Source of the DNA: Romanomermis culicivorax
Lineage: Eukaryota > Nematoda > Enoplea > Mermithida > Mermithidae
NCBI GenBank assembly: GCA_963922205.1
Contig: CAWUHX010000063.1
Location: 930,001-994,000 of the forward strand
Length of the DNA stretch: 64,000 bases
Reading direction: 5' to 3'
The notes under the pieces were generated by a model. It had not been told where the DNA came from. It was given only the letters and a program-made list of their open reading frames with translations, and searched no databases. The position numbers and the translations under genes were made by a program. This document shows, piece by piece, positions 30,401 to 42,400 of the stretch (position 1 is its first letter; each line of letters starts with the position of its first letter).

Positions 30401-33400
30401 TGATGCTACATCACTGTCGCTGACGTTTGAGTTAAAGGCTACGAAAATGGAAACTACCAACGTCTGCAGATTTAAAGTAGCTAAACAGATCTCTCTGTGA
30501 CATCTGAAAATATATCAAATTTACAGCTGCAATATAGTATCATCTACAATCCACAGCTACAAAATATTAAATATACAAAAATACAAAAAAATCATTACCA
30601 ACAATGAGTTCGTGTAAGGATGCAAAAAATGGTGAACATGCGACAGAAGAAAGACCAGTGTTGCCAACTTTCGACTGCGTAAAACCCCAATTTAGGAATA
30701 AAACCCAAATTTTCAGATCACAAAATATGTATAGAATACTAACAAAAAACTATTTTACTAAATTCAAATGAGGTTCAAACACTGGTTTTTTTCGTGCAGA
30801 TGTTCTTGTCATTAAGCGAAAGCGATCAAAATTTCTTCCACTATTTTCGGCAAATTATTTTTTCGCTGAAATAGCATTTCACATGCCCTATTTATGCTCT
30901 TTTGGGCTTACTGAAGCATCATCACACCAGTTTCCCAAAGATGAAGAATACAATTTTGGAATTTTAGGTCAGATAATGATAACAATATAGTTGAATTAAT
31001 TGCAGAAAACCAAGCAAAAAGTTGAGCGAAAAATCCTCGGTTTCCTAAAATTTCTAATTTCGACATTTTCGTGATCAGCCAAAATAAAAGCTATGGACTG
31101 CATTTGATATATCCTTCCTTCCGGTCGCGAAGCGCTGGAAATTTTTTTGGATTTTTATACACTAGGACGCTGATAGATGAATGTTTCTATGACTTGACGT
31201 TTAATTTTTCAGTCTGGAATGATGTTCACACTTGAGCAATGAGATGATAGTTCGATAGTTCCAATCAGCTATCCTGCAAGAAGATCAGCTTGAAGTCAAT
31301 GATGTTAAATAAATTCGGGCAAAACAGCAAGAAGGCTAAAAAAGTTCAGGCGCGAAGCGCCAAAAATTTCTATGGATTTTCATACTAGAACGTTGAACAA
31401 CGAATTTTCTAAACGTGTACTTTCAGAATAAGTGGTCTAATTTTCTAGTCCAATAAATTAAACCATGTTCCATACAAGAACAAAATGTAAAAATCATATT
31501 GAAAGCATTCAACTTGAAAACTCGCATGATATAAAAGTCGACTTCTGCAGCACGCACAAGACGCCCTAAAAAATTTGTGCACGAGCTCCAAAAACTGTGC
31601 TCAGTTCACAAAAAAAACTTCAACATAAACAACTAAATAAAAAGGAATCATAATAGAGGACCAAAGGTCAGAGTAATTGACCCTCTGACACCTTGGATGT
31701 ACACTGACTGTCAGTTTATTTTGTAATGACAGATGCAGCGAACCGATGAAAATAAGTTCGGTTCAGAAAAATATCATAAGCTTAATCGTTGTTATCAATG
31801 AGAAAAGTTTTTTTATCCATCAGTGACAATTTTCTCCAAAAATCTGATTGAATGCACTTGGGTATCTTTACAGTTCTTTCCTTTTCAAAAATGGGTAAGC
31901 ATGATTTTCTTCCTTTGATTTTGGACTTCCACTTTGTCCTGAAGAATTTCGTATTTTTTTCTACAGGCTTCCCATCCAATCAAAATTGTGTCTCAGTTAA
32001 ACCCTAAACTTTTTTGTTGTCGCAGAATCTGCTATTTCAAAGTAAATGGTCTATAGACTATGTTTTACAAAATTGCCGTTTTAAGAGCAAGATGATAATT
32101 TTTCTAAAATTGCCGAATCTTGTTTTTATCATTTAATTAGGAAATTTGTTCTTCTTGGCTTTTAAAGCACAGAAAAATGCATTCGGCCCCGAATTTTTCA
32201 TTGTTGTAGTATAGACGAGCTCAATTTCCTCCTTCAATTTTGCAGAGCTCTTTTTTCTTTCCATAGTCATCAAATTTCTATCATTTGTTCTTCGTTCAGT
32301 AATTGTTGCGTATTCTTCATTATGATTTTTATCCTTCAAATTTTTTTACTTACTCCAACTCATGTCGCATGTGTTTTCTTTCATTTATTTATTTGCACAT
32401 CGCCGTCGGAATGGCCCTCTTTTTTGTCTTTTCAAGGTTGTGATCTGATCACGTTAGGTTTTCTCTTTCATGTCTACTGAAAATATGAAGATTTTATATA
32501 CTACGATTTAACACATCTTAATGTTATCATTTGATTCTGAAAAAACAGCGTGTGATTCTGGTTTCTGAGAATCCCGAATTCTATTTCCTGAAATTTTTCA
32601 GTCTCTTTGCGTTTACGAAATGACCGGATGCGGTGAAGTTGCATGTGCTTTCTGTCCCAGCAGTCGAACGATCATTACCGGAAGCACTAGCACCGTGAGT
32701 GTATCCGCCGTTTTGTAAAGCTTCTTCACGTTTAAAATTCCGTCTGTTTTACTGTAGGTTGTTGTAGTCTGGGAAATTATACCTAATCCCATCAAAGCAA
32801 CTTCGTGGACATTTAAATTTCGCAAGGCTTTATATGGTCATACAGAACAAATTTCTTGTGTTTACGCTTCGGCAAATTATGGGTAAGAATTGAAATGTTC
32901 AACTGTCAGGCTCTCGGGTAAAAAATTAGGGATCAAAACTATGAACGTTGAAGATCTAAACTACTCATTTTAAAAATTTCATTCTAACGCCCAGAGTCTA
33001 ATCTCCTCTTTCATTTATAGAATCTTGATAAGTGGAAGTCGTGATGCCACCTGTATTGTATGGGATCTCTCGAATTTGCAATTTATACGCCAGTTATGCC
33101 CTGATCAAGGTCCGATCTCAGCCGTTTGTATAAGTGAGGCGACAGTAAGTTGATTATTTTTGTTGAATTGTTGTAAAAATAGGCATCACGGTTAAAATAT
33201 ATTTTATATTATTGTTATTCTTGTCATCTTCTAGGGTGACATCGCCGTGGCTTGTAGCACTTATTTATTTATCTATTCTATCAACGGCACGCTCCTCGCT
33301 TCGGTTAATACTGCGTCATCGCCCAAAGTCGATGGAAAGCAAAACATATTATGTATAGCATTCTCTACAGTGAGCTTTTTGCTTTACTAAAATAACCAAA

Positions 33401-36400
33401 TAAAGATAATCTTTCGTTTTCATAGCTTAACGAGTGGGATCCCCAGCACGTTATTTTGACCGGATCTAATGACGGTGTCGTTCGAGTGAGTGAATCGGGT
33501 TTAGCTTTTTTGCATGTTTCCAGTAGGGAAGTATGTAAAAGTCTAAAAATCTGGCATTTTGTCAGTCTGGTGTGATAAAAATATAGGAAATAATTAAGTT
33601 TGAAAATTGGGTGCAGTCAGATAGTGAACTCCATGGTTAGTTTAAAACTCGATTCCTGACAGGATATTCAACAAATTTCAATTGCAATTCTGTTGGATGG
33701 AACCCGAACATACGCTTCAAAATGTCTGTATTCTGCTTGTGACAGGTTTCGTTTCTATCTTGTGGAAAAACTTATATTTGGTTACAGATGTGGTCGTTAG
33801 ATTTTGTACAAGTTCCGGCTGATGCTGAAGCGCTTGATGTCAACGGCACTAGTAGTTCTCGGAAAGATTCTCCACTCTTCAAAAGAGCCCCAACGCAAAT
33901 GTCGAATGTGTCAACAGCCGCTGGTGACCTAGTTCCCATGGTCGATCCTTTGAAGTCGTTGGACGACGAGTTTTACGAAGGATGTCCAGTATGTTAGCTC
34001 GAACGTTTTCTGTATACTAACTATTTGTTTTATTTTTTTCTGCGAAGCACATTTTACATATACTATCAGCTCAAATTCACATTCAAATATGAAATTTCTC
34101 AGAATGACACAGTATTTTTTCTAAATATCGATTTTGTTTAGCTTGCCTAAAATTATTTCGTCAGATAATGTCACAGAACACAATGGGATTTTGACCAGCG
34201 CCTCTTTACTCACCTAATATCCATAAAATAAGTACCTTCAAATGCTTATTCATGTGTAGGATTCAAAACTACTCCCTACTGACAAAGAAATCGACGTTGA
34301 CGACTTAAGACGACGATTAGCCGACGAAAATTTGATCGGTAGCAGCGACGATGAACGTCCAAGATCGACGACGGACCATGATCGACCAACGCCGAAATTT
34401 TGTGTCGGTAGCGTGTCCAATTCTTCCGCCGGACCGGACAGCGGTTTAGGTGGGTTAAGCACCAATTTTTTAAGAAATTAGTTCTGTTTGAAGACTACTT
34501 GGATCCTTCTAGCCATTTTTTGATCTTGCTCTTTTTATTAAAATAATCGCATTTTAAACTTCTTTGACTCACTGAACGTTCAAGTCATTTTTTGGAGTAT
34601 AATTTAGAAATAATGCGTTTATGCTCAAAATTAATTTTTTCCCATGTTTTCCATTAATCGTAATTTTGGGCAAATTTTAGGAACCCCGCATGCTCGGATT
34701 GAGTCCGAAATCAACGAAACGGTGCCAAAAGACTCATTTTACACCGGCATTAGCCCGCTGACGCCCACTTTTGAATCTCGATTCACCGATCTATCGAATC
34801 TGATCAATAATGAATCTTCATCCTCGTGTACAATTTCGGCGAGAAGTGAACAATTAGCCAAACGAGGTATGTTTTTTGGTCGAAAGAATGCACCAAAGCA
34901 TGTAAGTTCGAGTTTTTCATTTCAAACTCATAATAATAATTTTGCTAAAAACTCAAAAGCTGTCTGATTTGGTCAAAGTTAGGGAGATTGTGAACTTTTC
35001 ATTATGAAAAGAAAGACGATGAAACAAACGAAGCAAATTAGGAAAATGAACGAGCGACCGCAAAAACTACGGCATCGCGTGATATAAGGAAATATGAAAA
35101 CGATCTTTTCTGAACTCTCTTAAAATTAAAATTAGGGACGAGTAAATGCCCCACACTCAAAATTTTTATGATTTTTACTCGAAAATTGTACGATCGGAAA
35201 GAATTAATGTGGAAGAGCTAGAACAACAGATAACGCGATCAATTTTTGGCTGCAGAAGACGGTTTCCTGCTGATATGGGCACTGTTGTCTACGCCCGTAA
35301 TGCTATAATGTTCTATTTCATTTTATGTACGATGTTTTAAGTAATCGAGGTTTACGCCACTACATACATCCTCGAAAAATAAATTGAAAATTGTAACCAC
35401 GAGCTTACAGTATATCAGTCAAGGGCATTTTTGCAGTAACCCTTTACCACCGGCCATTTTCCCATAATTTATGTTAGATGTCAGTGATATGAGAAGTTAA
35501 TGCCTTGCCCTATTGAAATTAAACTGAAAGTTAAGTTTTTTGATGCTAGCAAAGTGTCTACAGCATGGCAATTGAAATTTGCCTCAAGTCATACTTTGTT
35601 CCGCTATACTTCTGTCAAAAATTGTGAATGACGCGCAAGATTTTTTTTTGGTTTTTTCTCGATAGGCCATTTGGCTCCTAAGGTCAAAATTTTACGGGCC
35701 AATAGGAATTTCAACAAGCCAAAACTAAAAAGTTTGTAAATATGTAAACGTGATAGTAAAAGGAATGTTTTTTTCAACTAGTCAAAAACACTCTTCAGAA
35801 TGTGAGTAGAAATCCACATAACAGATCAATCATTTTGAATACATTTTTAATCACACACAGAATGATAAGGCTCACAAATTAGATCAGTCATTATTCAAAT
35901 CAATCATCAGGTTTTTTTCGCACAAGCCAGGTTGACCTGTAACTTGGGGAAAAATTTGGTTGCACAGATTCATTTTTAGTTGCTCACTCTAAAATTGATA
36001 AATTCGCTTAATTTCATCAGAAAAATGATTAAAAGTTACTTCCCATCCACTTCATTCACTTCGCGACAGTTCCTGTCTTTTAAAATTGAATTTCTTGAGT
36101 TTTAGGTTAGAAATCAAAAGTCAGGCTAAAGTACCTTGTTCGGTGCTTAGCGCCGAAAAATTTTTATCTCAGGGCCTATAAAAAGCCGGAAAACGCATTT
36201 TTTCAGCACATTCTACTGCAACTGCCGATGACCGATCTTTTCACCATTTGATTGGCGGAAGAGATCAAACATTTTACCTCCATTTTGGATCTTATATATC
36301 CAGAGCCAGTAATTTAGCAATCACAATTATTTATCAAAAGCGATTGTTTTCACATGATTTCACTTCAGACTTGAATACCTTCGGCGCTTACCACTGAAAG

Positions 36401-39400
36401 AAAATTTTAGCTTATGATATTCCATAGCATTGTAAACTTTTAATATCTTTTTCCTGCATGGTCTATTTTTTTAGTGGATTCAATGTGTTTTCAGTGGGGC
36501 GAACTAAAATTCCAAAATTAGGCAAGCAACAATGACTCTCGATGGCTTCTTCAGATAGCAAGAATCTCTGCCATTTTCCCACGCTCATGATGTTTTAATC
36601 ATTTTCCAAACGCAAAAAGTTATGTTCATCAAAGTCAAAAATTCCAAAACGCCGCAGAACAATTTTGTTAAATCATCTATATCTTTGTCAAACACGTAGA
36701 AAAAAACAATACAAGGTCAAACATTCATCCATAACATGCTGGTTTCCGAATGATGACATTTTCTAACTGCACAACAGAAATGATACCAAGAATCATAAAT
36801 GAATTGAAATCCGGCGCCAAGCGCCGGAAAATTTTGGGTGTTTTTCATTTCAAAATGCATAAAAATGCATCTCCGCACAGGAAACCTTATAGCCTAATCA
36901 AAAAGGGTGGTTAGGCTCTCATTTTTACTAGCCAGTTTGGCTTGTGCCCCTAAATTTTTAGGAGCCATGGCTCCAAATTGACCTAAAAACCCCTGATGAT
37001 GTGTTAAATTAATGTTTTTAGATAAGTCTCAACGAGATGGATCGATTGACGTCTGATTTTTCGCCTTCACGATGTGTTATAAAGCTACATAATCTGATCG
37101 AGTTAGCTTTTGTTTCGGCTCCTCCTCACTAATTTATTTCATGCCTTCATGGTTTTTAACGACAGAAACTGCACAAAATATCAAGTTTTGATACTTATTT
37201 TTTGAGTTTTATGAAAGAAGGTCGATCTTCTCATAAAGGTAATTGCTTTTTAAACAACAAAAAGGATAATTATTTCGATTATAGTTTTCACGATGACCGG
37301 ATTATTTTGACGCTTCTAATGTTAGTGGAAAATTAATTTTACATTACGTTGCTTTATAGATTCATCGGAGTCATTCGTTCTGTCGAATAAAGACGGTTTA
37401 ACGACAGTCAAAACGCCCAATAAACTTCGCAAAGGGTTTAAATGGCAGCGTCAATTAGTATTTCGTTATAAACTGACGATGTACACGTCTTTTGAACGGA
37501 AAGATAACAATGCTCCGGCAGCCGTAACGGCCTTGGCCGTCTCGAAGTACGAGACCTCTATGACTTTGTTCTATGAGGACAGTTTTTAAAGAACGTCAAA
37601 TATACAGTGTCCTCCAAAAAACGAACTGCCCTAAAGGCATATAGTCCCTCAAACTGTAGAGCGAGAGTGTTTGGACTTTTTTCGTATCTACTCTAGTTTA
37701 CATCTGTAAGGATTTTGGTAACGGGTTTGTAGTACATAGGTTACAGGTTACTGTAGCAGAACTGATGTGATCGAATGTTTACATAGTGCGGGGCTGTTTG
37801 AAACGAGAAATTTACCTACGGTTCCTATTCTGTGGCAAAATGACAGGACGATTTCAGAATGTGCAGTATTAGCGGGACTAGAATGGAGCAGAGTCCATAC
37901 TCGAAACTTTAAAATCGTAGAGCTGAAAACGATAGGGATTTTGACTTTGGTTTGTTCAATGTAGTTGACACGATCGGATATTCTATAAACGATGAGAATG
38001 TTGGATATCGGTTGGGATGGATGGTTCTTCATTTCCCACAAACCTAAAAGACGATTAGACGGATTTGTGGTTTCTAATTTATTGAGGACGGGAATATGCA
38101 GAATAGTTTCAATTTGCAGAAATATAAAAAGACGATAAAATACGCAAAGTAGTAATGACCTTAAACGAATAGAAAATATTCGAAAGAACGAAATTATAGG
38201 CGGACAGATGGGATAGGGAAAGGGGAGGGCAATGGTCGGTCGGAGAAACGGGAAGGGAACAAAAACCGACTGAGAAATGAACAAGACACCCATTTATATA
38301 TCCAAAAAGATACATAACAACTATCATAGAAACTATACTCCATCCATTTCGAAATGATCGATGCGGCGGACGGAGTTTAGGCAAACGCAGCTTTACTATA
38401 GATCAAAATAGGTAATTCCGATAATCCTGGAATGATTGAAAAGAGAGTGATCGTCAAGGACTCTCTATCACGAAGGACAAATTTATTGAATAGAATCAAC
38501 GAGCCTTCCAAAATTTTGAATAAAAGTTTGGCTGCGACCTATAGTCCGTTTTTTAAATGCTTGCAACGCTAAAATGCTGAAAGTAAGTACGCATGCAGAA
38601 TTTCGTGATCATTGTTGACTATGTTATTAATCGATTAACCGGCTGCAGTAAACTGTGACTAAACTCTTGGCTAAACTCGATAAATCTTTGAACAATAATT
38701 TCCGTCTGGTGCGAGAAATGCCAAAAAAAAATTTCGCACGGCTAAAAAAATATTCTGCGCAGAAAAAGCTAAGCAAATGACCAGCGCTGCGGTGCGACGC
38801 GCCCGGATTTTGAGATTTCAACTTTGCAAGGCACACCAATTGTATCACGATCTTAACTCCCAATTTTTTCATTATATGAGAACCATGTCCAAAAATTTTT
38901 TTCTCATTTCCAAGTTTTTTCCTAACAAATAGTTTTTTATTCCGTCAAATGTCGACTGTCGCTTTATCCCCCAATGCAGTATATTGTGCGCACGCGCGGT
39001 AATTGAAGAAGCAATGTATACTTTATTTCATCTTTTTTCGGTTACAAGCATTTAAAAGGACAGACTATAGCAGCATCGATCATTGCAAAATGAATAGGTA
39101 TAGTCACGTGATCCAATGCAAGCTAGTGACTTTTAGCGGAGGCGGCTAGAGAGAACTGTGAAAGAACGAAGTTAGACGATGATGGTTAAGGAAATATTTA
39201 TTGATGAAAAAGTAGAATGGAGAAGAAAGAAAGTTTCAAGAAATTTTAGGCATGATTTGGCAGTTCTTATGTGAATTTGAAGAGAAAAGGATGAAAAGAA
39301 ATGATAAGAAGGCAGAGGAAATGTATGATAAAAAGAATAGAAATAACAAGAAAAGAATGAAAAAATGGTCGAAGAACTGAGACTTCAAATGAGATTTTTA

Positions 39401-42400
39401 AGTAGAACCAGCGAAACAACACTAATGGCCAGTTACATCAATAACAAGATTCTCACATGTCCCCGATATTTCATATCTTTTGCTACGAAAACCACTGCTT
39501 TTTGGTGTCGTCTTATGCATCATTTCTTATTGATTAAATAATAAGCAGTGTTTGACTACTGCGAAGTAAGCTTACTGTAAAAATACTTTAACGTCAATGA
39601 AAACTGAAACGAATAAACAAAATATTGTAAGCCTGATTTCTCAGTTACAATGACTATAATTGATAATCGTGAGGAAAAGTACTGCTCTTCCAGGAAAATT
39701 TGCAGTTTTCTAAAAATTTCATTACTGCTTTAACTGTAGCTTCAGGGAAAAAAATTACATTAAACTAATTAGACATTTTTAAAAATTCCGAGCCAATAGT
39801 GCCTTCTTATGGTCTGTTTTTCTTGAAATGCCTCTAAATAATGAAAGTGGAAAGCAAGTAGTGTTTCATATTTTCACGATTTTCTGATAAACAATATCAT
39901 ATAAGAATGGAAATTGGTGAGCATACTGACCTAACCTTTAACAATTTTTCGAGTGAAAAATTTTACAATGAGAGCTCTATGTAAACGATTTTTATGACGA
40001 GACTAATTTGTGTCACTTTTCTATTTGGAAGCATTTTATAAAAAACAGACTATAGTCTACTGTATTATATCGATCGTACACGTCTCTCTTGCTTTTCCTG
40101 AAATCGTCATTTGTCCCCCAAAAAAATACTTTTTGGTAAGACAAACCTAAGCCGGGCGTCCATTTTAATGGGCCTTGAACACACAAAATTTTTCGATTTC
40201 TTAGAGACCACAAATCCGTATTCGTGGGTGATTCGCGAGGTCGCGTATGGACGTGGACGATCGGCGAAGGTAACACGGGTGGCCGGGCCGATCACTGGTT
40301 CCAAGATCCGTCGCGCAATTCCTGCGCCCAGTGTCACCAAAAATTTTCTCTTACGGAAAGGCGCCATCATTGTCGAAATTGCGGACAAATCTTTTGTTCA
40401 AGGTAAAATTGGTTGTAAAATTGTTTTTCGTGATTGAAAATTGATGTTACAGTAACTATTCAATATAAATTTTTCTCTTGCGCAATTGAAACATCGTCTT
40501 TATTATAATTTTTGGCGAACATTCAAAACATGAGCGACCCTGATGTATGCGTCAAAAACCAAGGTATTGGAATTTCTTGTTCGTATTAGAAGATCAGGAA
40601 AACGAATTCGGCCAATGTGTTAGTTCGAAAGTGTGTATACTTATTGCATTAACATCTAATCAGTCTTGTTTTCTTTGAATAAATGCTTGCAAATTAAAAA
40701 ATCACAAATGACTTCAAAATTGTCCACTTGGATTTTCAGTAGAAGTCGGCCTCCGTATTATGAGCTGTGGTTTCGCAGAAAATTAAAAAATATTGTACAT
40801 ACATATACAATTTTATCAAGCTATGATTACAGGGTTTCAATTTTTTTCTCTGTAAATGTTAATTCGGTACCGCGAAAACTCTGGCATGGCTTGAACAGCA
40901 CTTATTTCTTATAAAATCCTCATCTAACGGTAGAGCTTCACACGACAAAAATTTCGTACCCGGGTACCCGAATTATCCGGGTACATGTTAAAATGAGTTG
41001 TAATGTTTACATGTATAATATTCGACAGATAAAACCAAAAAATCCCAAATTTGATGATTAAAATCCAAAAAACTCAAAGCCCTAAAAACCCATCTTTTCC
41101 AACCCTGACCCTCTTACTCTTGATCATTATCATCAAACTCAGCCGAGAATTCACCTTGGGATTGAAGTCTACGTCTTAGCTTTCAACTAAGCAGACTTAT
41201 TATAAGTATGGACAGTGTTTTTTTCTACACAATGCAGACTTTCTAGGCTTTGTGCAAATTTTTTTTTGTGATTTCTGCACTGGTGCAGAATTGTTTGAGT
41301 CCTGTGTTTGATCACATATATTCTATAATGTGTCAGCCATTGATTCTGAACCTTTAAAATCAATCATCTTTCTTATTTTAAGATTTTAAAATGCCTAGTA
41401 AAAAACTATAAATTCGTTCAAATTTAACATTTAATTTGCATTTTCACTATATTCACTATTATTCTATTGTAGCAGGCGGTGTTTTTTCCCCCAAATCGTT
41501 TTTTTGGAAAAAATTTCAGAAAAGGAAACAAAATTTGGGCTCTTCCCCCATGTGGGGACAAAATTTTTGGTTTCTGATACGGAAAAATGCATTTTGGTGC
41601 ATTTTAGAAGGTCATAATCTCAAAATTTTCCGGCGCTTCGCGCCAGTTATAACTTCCATAAACATTATCATGTATTAGATCAGGCGCGGCTTTTAGCATG
41701 TCTACCTTCACTTATCACTTTATCTATATAACAGTTTTCATCAAACCTATATTATCTTATGTTTGATTCAATTGGTAATCTTCGATATTTTATCTTGAAA
41801 TTTAATGAAGATTCGCATTTTTCCTTGACACATTTTTTGACAAAGATTAATACGTCAAGTCTCTAAACTTCTTGAAGCGACTATTCCTTTCTTAATGTGA
41901 AATCAATTCAAAAGCTTCATAGAAGTAGTTTTCGGAATTTTCTGCTCTTCTTACTCATTTCTTTTCAGTCAAGTTCACGAGAGTTTACGAATAAATTACT
42001 GGCTTTGAAATTTTTCAAATAATAAAATTCTAGAAATTACAAATTTTGAACACAAAATCCGAATCTAATTCTTGAAATAAATGTTCGGAAAATTGATTTT
42101 CCAACATCGCAGAATGTCAATACCCAAAAAATTTTTCTGGCGCTCGATGCTGGAAAGACCAATATCTTTTTTGGGCTCTCACTTGACATCATAAAGGACT
42201 TAAGCATCGATTTCTCATGTAATTCAAAGTCAGTATGCTCCTAGATAGTTTGCTGGAAAATTTGTTCCACATTCTTGTATGTAGATTAGACCTGGATGAA
42301 ATTCGAAAATTTAACTTTTTCCCTCAATTTTGATAAATTAACGGCTCTAAAAACACCCGAAGGTTTGAAAAAGTTCAAAAATACACAAATAAAGAATCTA

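Noticed and set aside
34867-34901. Longer form of WDFY3 exon 29 ending at a GTAAGT donor
   Set aside because: It would end in phase 0, and the next exon then meets a stop; the GTATGT donor gives the matching phase.
37748-38293. A 181-codon minus-strand frame in WDFY3 intron 30
   Set aside because: No domain, composition dominated by Ile/Leu/Phe/Pro, overlaps an open plus-strand frame, and no splice signals or start context support it.
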